The position numbers were made by a program, and so were the translations under genes. 64,000 bases of DNA from CAZUTK01 sp964623265 (GTDB taxonomy: Bacteria > Electryoneota > B3-LCP). A model generated the notes under the pieces. The model saw only the letters and a program-made list of their open reading frames with translations. It was not told the DNA's origin and did not search any database. Below, in pieces: positions 26,982 to 34,285 of this stretch. Each line of letters opens with the position of its first letter. Position 1 is the stretch's first letter. The DNA lies in contig CAZUTK010000001.1 of the NCBI GenBank assembly GCA_964623265.1, positions 1 to 64,000 on the forward strand. Direction: 5' to 3'.

Positions 26982-28355
26982 TTAAAATCCATTAGACATG
27001 TATTGCTCGAGATGTGCGACGATGCGCTCGGTCGCGCCGGCGCCGTTCCGGACAAAATCGCAGGAAGCCTGCGCGGCGGCTTCCCAATTCCGCGTCTCAT
27101 CCAACAACAGCTTCAGCTTTTCTTCCAGCTCTTGCGAAGATGCGATCGCCCAGGCGCCGCCTCTCTGGACCAATCCGGCCGCTTCATGTGACATATAATA
27201 ATTCGGCCCGAAAAAAAGAGGCAATCGGTATGCCGCCGGTTCCAGCACGGAGTGCACTCCCTTCCCGAACGCCCCCCCGACATACGCCACCCAAGCCAAC
27301 CGATAAAGCGATGCCAGCACCCCGACTTTATCTACGACATAGACATCGGATGCCTGTTGTTCTCCGTTGAGTTTAGTGTACAGGGAATACGACAAGCCAT
27401 ATCCTTCGAGATAATCCTGCGTATCCGAGAGAAACTCGTCTTTCGGTTCGTGCGGCACGAGGATCAGGCTCAGGTCGGGATATTCTCTCTTCAACTTCGC
27501 GAAGACGGGAACTACAATCCGTTGATCCGCACCCCAGGTGCTTCCGGCGACGATGACGCGGTGAGATTTCAGTTTCTCCTCAAGCAGCGTCGTTTCGGCG
27601 TTCACGATCGGAGCGCGCGCTCTTTCCAGCGTGCGGTCATAACGGGAATCACCGATTACGTGAACGCGGGCGGGACTGACCAGCTGCGCAAAGCGCAAAG
27701 CGTGATCATCACCGACGGTCAGAATTTCGTCAATCTCGCGCAGGAAACTGCGGTTAAAACATCGTGACAACGGTTTAAGCCGACGAGTTCGGGAATGCAG
27801 ATTGGCGTTGATCCAGAAAACGGGGATGTTGCGCGAGGAAGCCGCCCAGACCATATTAGGCCAAACGTCATGTTTGACGATGAGAAACGCCGCCGGGTCG
27901 AGGATTCGAAAGAAACGTCTGGCGGAACGCAGATCATCGAAAGGCAGATAGCTGTACGATTCCACCTCTTCGGCTTTCTTCAATAATTTCATGCCGGATG
28001 GGGAATAGCAGGTCACATGGACTTTGAGCGCCGGGAGATGTTCCTTAATCCTGGCTATGACCGGTCGCGCCGCCTCGAATTCGCCCGCAGAAGTGCAGTG
28101 AATGACGATGAAACGCCGACCCGCTTCCAATTTCGATCCGGCATCGCGCAGCGAGGAGAATAAACCTCGACGTTCGCGGATCCCGTCTCGTACTTTAGGG
28201 AGAAACAGCCTAGCGATTTCCATCGCCGCGAAGAGCAGCGGAATGATGACAATGTTGTAGAAATAAAACCAGAACCATCCGCGAACCGCTTCGCTGCGCC
28301 GCACTTCGTCCCCTTCACGATGTGAGCTTGTCTGTGACGGCATAATGCCGGTCAC
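26982..28355 (-). CDS. waaA: 3-deoxy-D-manno-octulosonic acid (Kdo) transferase, GT30
   Basis: 457 residues. Transfers Kdo from CMP-Kdo to lipid A precursor on the inner face of the inner membrane. An N-terminal TM anchor (YFYNIVIIPLLFAAMEIARL) is followed by the acceptor domain with catalytic-base Glu in CTSAGEFEAA. The usual ETELWPN motif reads KHDVWPN. NANLHSRTRRLKPL and FGKGVHSVLEPAAY are typical GT30 blocks. GTG 28355 is preferred to ATG 28343 because GAGG lies 8 bp upstream of it. It is evidence for an LPS-type outer membrane. The start lies 20 bp after the methyltransferase stop. Confidence 0.9.
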   Translation of the reverse strand: MTGIMPSQTSSHREGDEVRRSEAVRGWFWFYFYNIVIIPLLFAAMEIARLFLPKVRDGIRERRGLFSSLRDAGSKLEAGRRFIVIHCTSAGEFEAARPVIARIKEHLPALKVHVTCYSPSGMKLLKKAEEVESYSYLPFDDLRSARRFFRILDPAAFLIVKHDVWPNMVWAASSRNIPVFWINANLHSRTRRLKPLSRCFNRSFLREIDEILTVGDDHALRFAQLVSPARVHVIGDSRYDRTLERARAPIVNAETTLLEEKLKSHRVIVAGSTWGADQRIVVPVFAKLKREYPDLSLILVPHEPKDEFLSDTQDYLEGYGLSYSLYTKLNGEQQASDVYVVDKVGVLASLYRLAWVAYVGGAFGKGVHSVLEPAAYRLPLFFGPNYYMSHEAAGLVQRGGAWAIASSQELEEKLKLLLDETRNWEAAAQASCDFVRNGAGATERIVAHLEQYMSNGF

Positions 28356-28375
28356 GCGGATTTCCTCATTCGATT

Positions 28376-29023
28376 TCAAATTGCCTCGACGAAATACAGT
28401 TTCCCTACTCGCAGAACGCACTGCGGCATGAAGCCGGCGATCATCAGGTGATCGCGGATGCGTTTTTCACTGTAAAAAAAGACCGGGCAACCCAAAATCG
28501 CCAGACGCAATCTGCGCACCGGCACACGCCAGGTATCGGCGCGCGGAAAGGTCATAATCGCTTTACCGCGCGTCAAACGGCGCAGTTTGATCAGGAGATG
28601 ACGATCTTCTCTGACGTAATCGAAGAGCCCCACGGCGATGACGTAGTCGAAGGCTTCTTCCGTATTCCACTGCATCAGATCCGCGCAGATGAAATCGCAG
28701 CGATCCTCCAGCTTCAGTTCGTGCGCGGCAGAACGAGCGCGCTCGATCATGGCAGGCGCGAAGTCAACACCTACCACGCGACTGGCTCCGGACTGCGCCA
28801 GTGGAAAGCAGAACCTGCCCGTACCACAGCCGGCATCTAATACAGTCTTCCCTTCAATGGGGCGACAGGCTTGCAGGGTGAGCTTCATCCTCGCCTGCAT
28901 ATCCCAGCGCAGCCAGTGATCCAGCAAGCGGCTGAATGCGCTTTTCCTGCCGGTATAGATGGAATCGAATTGCTCTGCTGTGCGCTCAAAATAGCGCTGC
29001 ACTCGATCGGGATCCGGATTCAT
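28376..29023 (-). CDS. Class I SAM-dependent methyltransferase
   Basis: 215 residues. SAM-binding motif I is VLDAGCGTGRFCFPLA, followed by the acidic motif II VGVDFAPAMIERA and CDFICADLMQW. The C-terminal part is basic and lacks obvious membrane segments. The substrate is not recognisable; the family includes small-molecule, lipid and protein methylases. Its ATG (29023) overlaps the deacetylase stop as ATGA, so the two are translationally coupled. Its place between a polysaccharide deacetylase and a Kdo transferase suggests glycan or lipid modification, by context only. Confidence 0.8.
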   Translation of the reverse strand: MNPDPDRVQRYFERTAEQFDSIYTGRKSAFSRLLDHWLRWDMQARMKLTLQACRPIEGKTVLDAGCGTGRFCFPLAQSGASRVVGVDFAPAMIERARSAAHELKLEDRCDFICADLMQWNTEEAFDYVIAVGLFDYVREDRHLLIKLRRLTRGKAIMTFPRADTWRVPVRRLRLAILGCPVFFYSEKRIRDHLMIAGFMPQCVLRVGKLYFVEAI

Positions 29024-29877
29024 AGATGTTCACGGCAGGGACAAAATCTGAAGTCCTGCAGCAATCGGGCGAACTTCTCGCGGTTGATCTCGAGATTCAC
29101 ATAATGTTTGAAGCGTCGGGAAGGGTTCACGCTGATGCGGGGCTGTTCCGGATCGAATTCCCAGGGATGAACATAAACCATTATCGGCACGCCCCGCCGG
29201 TTCCAGGTTTTGATTCCCCAATGCGTCAGCCAATACGGATAGAGCCGAAAAAAGCCCCCCCCTGCGAAGGGGATGTGGTCGAATAGAGGTAAATAAGCCT
29301 GCGGGAAAAGCTGCATCGTTCTCCCGTTGGAGGTGTCACATTTCTGAGGTCCGGGATTGGGATGCGCCCACGGAAATCCGCCGGCGCGGAAATATCGCGC
29401 AGAAAGGCTGGCATCGTAAACTAACCCGCATTCCCGGACGATGTCCCACGCCCAGGCAGTCTTCGGCGTGATCGAGAAAGAGGGCGCGCGATGGCCTAAG
29501 ATTTCCTCTATCCCTAGATCTTTCAACAGCTGCAAGGTCTTCTGAATATCCGCTTTAAATTCCTCGGGCGTCAGTGATTCGATCCATCGGTGAGCGTATC
29601 CGTGCACTCCGATTTCATGACCCTTGCGCGCAATTTCCCTGACCCAATGGGGATATCGTTCCGCGATCCAGCCCAACACGAAAAACGTCGCCTTCACCTG
29701 GGAACTGTCCAGAATCTGCAGCAGCCACTCCAAGCCTCGCTGAAAGCGGATCTCGTAGCGATCCCATTCGGAATAGGGGATCAACCCCTTGAATCCCTCA
29801 ACCTGAAAGTAATCCTCAATGTCAACCGAAAGGACGTTTACGACTTCATTCGATTGTGAATCGCGCTCTTCACTCAA
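29020..29877 (-). CDS. Polysaccharide deacetylase (DUF3473-containing, exopolysaccharide-locus type)
   Basis: 285 residues, a NodB-homology carbohydrate esterase family 4 domain. Metal and catalytic motifs: Asp pair in SVDIEDYFQ, His pair in IGVHGYAHRW, and RAPSFSIT. The C-terminal HPWEFDPEQPRISV belongs to DUF3473, seen in the exopolysaccharide/PEP-CTERM-locus subfamily. No signal peptide is visible, so cytoplasmic action on lipid-linked glycan is likely. Start is TTG 29877; no in-frame ATG precedes the domain. First gene of the deacetylase-methyltransferase-waaA-larC run, with a possible promoter at 29904-29933. Confidence 0.88.
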   Translation of the reverse strand: MSEERDSQSNEVVNVLSVDIEDYFQVEGFKGLIPYSEWDRYEIRFQRGLEWLLQILDSSQVKATFFVLGWIAERYPHWVREIARKGHEIGVHGYAHRWIESLTPEEFKADIQKTLQLLKDLGIEEILGHRAPSFSITPKTAWAWDIVRECGLVYDASLSARYFRAGGFPWAHPNPGPQKCDTSNGRTMQLFPQAYLPLFDHIPFAGGGFFRLYPYWLTHWGIKTWNRRGVPIMVYVHPWEFDPEQPRISVNPSRRFKHYVNLEINREKFARLLQDFRFCPCREHL

Positions 29878-29903
29878 CCTATTTTATTCCTATTTCATAC
29901 CTA

Positions 29904-29933
29904 TTCATAACGAAAACTAAAAGACAATTGCAA
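29904..29933 (-). promoter_or_regulatory. Possible promoter of the deacetylase-waaA-larC run
   Basis: TTGCAA (29933-29928), an 18-bp spacer and TATGAA (29909-29904) on the minus strand, 26 bp before the TTG start. The 66-bp intergenic region is AT-rich. Weak consensus, so tentative. Confidence 0.3.
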
Positions 29934-29943
29934 TGCAGCCTCA

Positions 29944-30957
29944 TCAAGCTCCGATGAAACGATGGTAGAGGGATCTGGCTCGACTCGGATCCGAGACGCC
30001 TTTGATGAAAGCGCGTCCGTCCGCAAACAGGTAAATCTCTATTTCCGCGCCCTTCAGATGCAGAAGATAATCGGTCAGTTTGCATTCGAAGTTATCTTTC
30101 AGCTTCTCCCGCAGTAATTCCAGATCCAGCTTTGTCGTCCGCTGCGGCGACAGATGAACCATATCCCGTCCGCACTGTTTATCGGCTTGCAGACCGCTCT
30201 TTTTCTGGAGGAAGCTGAACTCCCTGCGTTGACAGGTCGGGCAATCCGGACGCAATGCCACTTCAAGGCGTCGCTGCGCCATCTTCGTGTGATCTACTTC
30301 AAAGAGGCTGCCGTCTGCATTCTGTCCCAGCAGAATCCGCAGGGCTTCACTGCACCCCAGCGCAACGATGCTCTGCGCGGCGGCAAGCCAGACGCCATCG
30401 GTTTCGCAGGTGGGCAGGCTGCCCGCCGGGGGCGGTTCGTCCAGGAAACAGCGCAGGCAGGCGGTTTTCCCAGGTAAAATTGCTTTCATCAAGCCGGAGT
30501 AGCCCAAGACGGCGGTGTAAATCCAGGGGATCCCGCGTTGGACGGCAACATCGTTCAACAGGAAGCGGGCATCGAAATTATCCGTCGCATCGCAGATCAA
30601 ATCCGACCCTTGCAAGAGCTCTTCCGCATTCCCAGGATGGAAATCGCGGACAACCGCATGAATCCGGCAATTAGAATTTGTTCTCTCCAGATGCAGCTTC
30701 GCCGCGACCGCCTTGGGAAGCATCTGCCGCGCATCTTCTTCGTCGAATAAAACCTGCGACGCCAGATTCGGCTCTTCCACAATATCGCGGTCAATGATGG
30801 TCAGTTCCGCGATGCCCATCCGCACCAGATTCAGCGCATAGATGCACCCTAACGTTCCGCAGCCGAGCAAGGTGACTCGAGCTGCAGAAATTCGGGACAA
30901 ACCTTCCGCGCCGAATCCAGCGAGATGGACCAATCGGGAGTAGCGAACGGTATCCAT
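29944..30957 (-). CDS. ThiF/MoeB-type E1-like adenylyltransferase
   Basis: 337 residues. Such enzymes adenylate the C-terminal glycine of a ubiquitin-like sulfur carrier. Nucleotide loop GCGTLG at 32-37, acidic residue in TIIDRDIV, NLASQVLF, then DATDNFDARFLLND. Structural zinc ligands are the pairs CLRC (167/170) and CPTC (239/242). Cys184 (PTCETDGV) is at the position of the catalytic or acyl-disulfide Cys of MoeB/ThiF. A C-terminal domain of about 70 residues (IEIYLFADGRAFIKGV, DPSRARSLYHRF) is common in this subfamily. No ThiS- or MoaD-like carrier lies in the window, so the pathway (thiamine, molybdopterin or cysteine) is open. Confidence 0.85.
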   Translation of the reverse strand: MDTVRYSRLVHLAGFGAEGLSRISAARVTLLGCGTLGCIYALNLVRMGIAELTIIDRDIVEEPNLASQVLFDEEDARQMLPKAVAAKLHLERTNSNCRIHAVVRDFHPGNAEELLQGSDLICDATDNFDARFLLNDVAVQRGIPWIYTAVLGYSGLMKAILPGKTACLRCFLDEPPPAGSLPTCETDGVWLAAAQSIVALGCSEALRILLGQNADGSLFEVDHTKMAQRRLEVALRPDCPTCQRREFSFLQKKSGLQADKQCGRDMVHLSPQRTTKLDLELLREKLKDNFECKLTDYLLHLKGAEIEIYLFADGRAFIKGVSDPSRARSLYHRFIGA

Positions 30958-30971
30958 CGTTCAATCGCAAA

Positions 30972-31646
30972 TCAGGGATTCGGGAAGATTCTGCCGTCAA
31001 TCTTCGCGGACAGCAATTCGCCGTCCCCTTCCGGCATCTGGAACTTCACGGCTCCCACGCCCCGAGCAAACCACCAGCGCGCTTCTCCTGCCAGATACGG
31101 TGTATCCGTCGAATCTATGTAAGTATAGGTTACTTTCTCTCGGAGGCAAGCAAGGAAAGACCCAGCCGGAACTTGAACATCTTCAATGCCTTCCATGACA
31201 CAATCCACTCGGATGCGAAGCCTCGTCTTGCGGGCATCCTCGCGAATTTCATATCCTTCGTGAGTGTGGATCTGGCCAGCTTTTCCGGAAAAAGGTGAAG
31301 CGATGATGGGCGGATCGAATGTGATTCTGGGCCAACCCAACTGCGAAGCATCAAATTCCTTCCACCAGATGTTTTTCGCCTTTTTTAGGTACACCTCCCG
31401 GATCAGCGGCGCATTGGAACTATCCCGATACATGACGAGGTATTCCCACCCGCCATCCGCTTCCCACGTGGAATCCACGGACATTTTCATAGACATCCCC
31501 GCGTATCGGTATTCATTGCCCGGTGCGAATGAATTGTAGTCCGCGCCGTTGAAGGGTGGTGCCGAACAACCCACGATCAGCCATAAGAAACAAAAAGCGC
31601 CGAGACCGCTCAGGAGAATGTTATCCTTTTTCGATGGTTTCATCAA
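30972..31646 (-). CDS. Hypothetical lipoprotein
   Basis: 224 residues. A lipoprotein signal (FCFLWLIVGCSAPP, lipobox Cys at about 27) is followed by a soluble beta-rich domain containing FAPGNEYRYAGMSMKMS and LRIRVDCVMEGIEDVQVPAG. Many FCB lipoproteins with a GNxWxY/GNEYRY-type opening measure or bind envelope material, but I do not recognise a named family. ATG 31646 overlaps the stop of the crotonase-family gene (ATGA), and the gene ends 14 bp before the E1-like gene, so all three are probably one operon. Confidence 0.75.
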   Translation of the reverse strand: MMKPSKKDNILLSGLGAFCFLWLIVGCSAPPFNGADYNSFAPGNEYRYAGMSMKMSVDSTWEADGGWEYLVMYRDSSNAPLIREVYLKKAKNIWWKEFDASQLGWPRITFDPPIIASPFSGKAGQIHTHEGYEIREDARKTRLRIRVDCVMEGIEDVQVPAGSFLACLREKVTYTYIDSTDTPYLAGEARWWFARGVGAVKFQMPEGDGELLSAKIDGRIFPNP

Positions 31647-32414
31647 CGGTTTTTCCAGACCGGGATTCGCTTGTTCAGATATGCGGCGATGCCTTCGCGC
31701 GCATCTTCGCTCAACATCAACTGATTTAAGAAGAGATCTTCCAAATGTCGCAGCGCTCGATCGAATGGGAGCAGTCGGACTTCATCCACGGCGCGATGAT
31801 TGAAGCGCAAGCTTGCGGCGCTGTTACGGGAAATCTTTTGTATCATCTCCTGCGCCGCATTGTCGAATTCGGCGCTTGAATACACATGATTCACGAGGCC
31901 GATCCGCGCGGCTTCCTGCGCCGAAATGGTCTCGCCGGTCAACATCAATTCCAACGCCCGATTGCGCCCCGCGATCTGAGGCAGGATGATGGCGGCGGTC
32001 GGGGCGAAGAGTCCCATACCGATTTCCGGCACTCCGAAAACGGCGGTCTCATCCGCAAGCACGATATCGCAGAACAGCGCCAGTTCGAAGCCGCCGCCCA
32101 ACGCAGGTCCTCTCACCAGAGCCAGGGAAGGGACACTTAGCTGATTTAAATGTTCGATGACGTGATTGAATGCATTCAACATCTCCACCACTTGATCCGG
32201 CTGGTAAGCCTCCGCGGCGATGCCTGTGGAAAAGGTTTCTCCTTTCGAATCGAAGACCACCAGTTTCAGGTCCGGATCATCGCGGAAAGGATCCAGAANN
32301 NNNNNNNNNNNNNNNNNNNNNNNNNATAGTGGGATCCAGCGTGTTCAGCGGCGGATTTGCCATTGTGATGCGCGCGACGCCATCCCGGAACGAATATTGT
32401 ATGCTCTGCTTCAC
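31643..32414 (-). CDS. Enoyl-CoA hydratase/isomerase family protein (crossed by assembly gap)
   Basis: The gene starts at GTG 32414, after GAGAGG with a 7-nt spacer, reading VKQSIQYSFRDGVARITMAN then PPLNTLDPT up to the N-run. It resumes after the N-run as LDPFRDDPDLKLVVFDSKG and continues to the stop at 31643. Both crotonase glutamates are present (ALGGGFELAL, VPEIGMG), so hydratase chemistry is plausible; FAPTAAIILPQI lacks the usual GGTQRL. As written, the two halves are out of frame by one base because the 27-N length is an estimate, so this is probably not a pseudogene. True length is about 256-258 residues. The substrate is not determinable. Confidence 0.85.
32299..32325. other. Assembly gap (27 N)
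   Basis: A run of 27 N. GGATCCAG occurs on both sides of the gap, encoding LDP in each half of the interrupted gene. The gap length is not frame-consistent, so it should be treated as unknown, though close to right for the protein family. Confidence 0.95.
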
Positions 32415-32507
32415 AGGTCAGCCTCTCTTTCATTCCAGTTATTCGCGGTGGAAGGGCAGCAGCGCAATTCACCCCTGCCGTTTCCCGATCCGATTTCCAG
32501 AAGGGTC

Positions 32508-32945
32508 TTATTGATTTCCCACGATGGTGATCGTGCAAAAATTCCAGGCGAGGGTGTCAAAATCCACATCCACCACATATGCGAAGATTGTGTCCACGAC
32601 GTTATCGCCTGGTCCATTGTACAGATACCAGACTTCAGGATTCAATTTGGAGACTGCGGCGGTGTCAATGTAGCTGATATCATTGTTCACGTTGAAGAAA
32701 CCGTATCCCGATGAGCTGCTGAACAGAGTCATTCTGCTCTGCAAAGCCTTAAATTCATTCGGCAGCGTCGGCGTGAGATAGATCTGCGCGTTCTGCGTCT
32801 TCGCGATCTGCGGCGGCAGAGCGTTCATACTGAAAACAGGAAGATAGCCTCCGTCTGGACCGGAAGGGCTTCGAGAGGCGCATCCCCAGCACCCCTGGCC
32901 TACCACAAGACACAACCCAATCAGCAGTTTCGTGGAGCGAGTCAT
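32508..32945 (-). CDS. Small hypothetical lipoprotein
   Basis: 145 residues. Signal LLIGLCLVVGQGC with lipobox-like Cys residues at about 19 and 22, then a short Ser/Pro/Gly linker and a beta-rich domain (QIYLTPTLPNEFKAL ... DTLAWNFCTITIVGNQ). No known family recognised. ATG 32945 overlaps the stop of the preceding small lipoprotein gene (ATGA). The two are similar in size and layout and may be exported together as subunits of one assembly. Confidence 0.7.
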   Translation of the reverse strand: MTRSTKLLIGLCLVVGQGCWGCASRSPSGPDGGYLPVFSMNALPPQIAKTQNAQIYLTPTLPNEFKALQSRMTLFSSSSGYGFFNVNNDISYIDTAAVSKLNPEVWYLYNGPGDNVVDTIFAYVVDVDFDTLAWNFCTITIVGNQ

Positions 32946-33364
32946 GGGTGCAGAATCGTCACGATGACGGTATCTATGGCGATCGTGTCCTGAACGCTGT
33001 TCGGTGCGTGAACGAAAATCGTGTCCAAGTCTGCGGTCACGCTGTTAGGATTGTAATAGATGGGCGGATACGTGCCGGTGGCGGCGGTATCCGATGACGA
33101 CACGGAAGTCGTGTAACTGGATTGCTGACCGGATGTCGCTCGGATTTTGATCACTTGACCGCTCACGAGCGAATCCCCATAGCGGAAGAAACAGTGAACG
33201 ATGCCTGTACCTCCCACGGCGACCGCCGGTGGCTGGATGAAGGCTTCGAGGGAATAGATCGCAGCGCCGGAACCGCCGGTCGGCGAAGTCGAACATCCCA
33301 CCGCCCAAATAAGACTCAGAAACGGGAGGGTCCCGTACCAGATAACCGTCAAAAGCCGTTTCAT
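32942..33364 (-). CDS. Small hypothetical lipoprotein with Ig-like C-terminus
   Basis: 140 residues. Lipoprotein signal MKRLLTVIWYGTLPFLSLIW, then AVGCSTSP with the lipobox Cys. The mature part is a single beta-sandwich-like unit (VAVGGTGIVHCFFRYGD, QVIKIRATSGQQ) of the sort used as an Ig-like fold. The start is fixed by AAAGGAG five bases before ATG 33364. Coupled (ATGA) to the next small lipoprotein. Function unknown. Confidence 0.72.
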   Translation of the reverse strand: MKRLLTVIWYGTLPFLSLIWAVGCSTSPTGGSGAAIYSLEAFIQPPAVAVGGTGIVHCFFRYGDSLVSGQVIKIRATSGQQSSYTTSVSSSDTAATGTYPPIYYNPNSVTADLDTIFVHAPNSVQDTIAIDTVIVTILHP

Positions 33365-33453
33365 ACCCGCTCCTTTCATTTGGATTTGATCTGCAGCATC
33401 GTTTTCGCCTTGAACAAGGAGAATATGGGCGCCAGACCGTCCAACACTCCCGG

Positions 33454-33636
33454 TTATTCGTTCCGGCGATGTTCGGAATCGCTCTGATTGCGCTTGATGC
33501 TCCCTTGAATCAGGTAAAAGACCAGTCCCAGCGCCAGCGTGAATCCAAGCGCCGCCCAGAAGGGGAACCCGATCAGCGCTGCACAGAGAGCCAGCAAGAC
33601 AAGCGCCGCGAGAAAGATGAGATCGTCCGGAGACAT
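33454..33636 (-). CDS. Small two-TM membrane protein
   Basis: 60 residues: acidic N-terminus (MSPDDL), then two hydrophobic stretches (FLAALVLLALCAALIG and FWAALGFTLALGLVFYLI) split by a Pro-containing turn, and a charged tail (KRNQSDSEHRRNE). No known domain. ATG 33636 lies 10 bp after the iorB stop with GCGGAATC upstream, so it is probably the third gene of the ior operon. Any role in IorAB function is only suggested by position. Confidence 0.6.
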   Translation of the reverse strand: MSPDDLIFLAALVLLALCAALIGFPFWAALGFTLALGLVFYLIQGSIKRNQSDSEHRRNE

Positions 33637-33646
33637 AAGATTCCGC

Positions 33647-34285
33647 TTATATTTTTCTGCCTGCTTCGAATGCCTGTAAATTCGCTTCAGCCGTACCCTT
33701 GGGGACTCGTCGGGAAATGACTTCCCGCCAGATTTCGGCCTTGATGTCCAGCGCGAGAGAAAGCGCCCCTAATAATACTGTATTCGCCAAGCGCACGTTC
33801 CCCAACTGCTGGCTGATCCGCGCCGCATCCACCACGCGCAGGGATTTCAGCCTGACGCTCAAGATTTCCAGCGCATTTTCCGGGTACACGTATTTTTTAT
33901 CCACGGCGATCGGCGGAACCAGCTGCTGGTCATTGACGATCAGGGACCCATCCGGCTTCAATTCATGCAGCCAGCGCAGTGCTTCGGCTCGTTCGAAGGC
34001 GAGGATGACATCCGCCCGTCCCGAAGGGATCAATGGGGAAAAGACCTTTCTGCCGATGCGGATGTGCGAGCTGACCACGCCGCCTCGCTGCGACATGCCG
34101 TGGACCTCGCTCTTCTTGACATCGTAGCCCGCCTGCAGGGCGACTTCCGAAAGAATCTGCGACGCCAACAGCACTCCTTGACCTCCTACGCCAACGATTA
34201 AGATATTCATCGTTGCATTCGCGCTGTGCGTTTTATTCTTCGTCGTTTTCGCTTTTCCAGCTGGCGCTGATTTCGGTTTCTTCAT
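33647..34285 (-). CDS. iorB: Indolepyruvate:ferredoxin oxidoreductase, beta subunit
   Basis: 212 residues. The 2-oxoacid:ferredoxin oxidoreductase gamma/beta fold begins at MNILIVGVGGQGVLLASQIL and continues with EVHGMSQRGGVVSSHIRIG, the conserved E-GMSQRGG motif. The preferred start, ATG 34285, overlaps the iorA stop (ATGA) and has GAGG seven bases upstream. It adds a 25-residue Lys/Ala/Thr-rich N-terminal extension not usual in the family. The alternative start ATG 34210 has no ribosome site. With IorA it oxidises arylpyruvates to aryl-acetyl-CoA, reducing ferredoxin. Confidence 0.88.
   Translation of the reverse strand: MKKPKSAPAGKAKTTKNKTHSANATMNILIVGVGGQGVLLASQILSEVALQAGYDVKKSEVHGMSQRGGVVSSHIRIGRKVFSPLIPSGRADVILAFERAEALRWLHELKPDGSLIVNDQQLVPPIAVDKKYVYPENALEILSVRLKSLRVVDAARISQQLGNVRLANTVLLGALSLALDIKAEIWREVISRRVPKGTAEANLQAFEAGRKI

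Noticed and set aside
31643..32414. Crotonase-family gene as a frameshifted pseudogene
   Set aside because: The phase break falls exactly in the run of N, whose length is arbitrary; both halves are intact and conserved.
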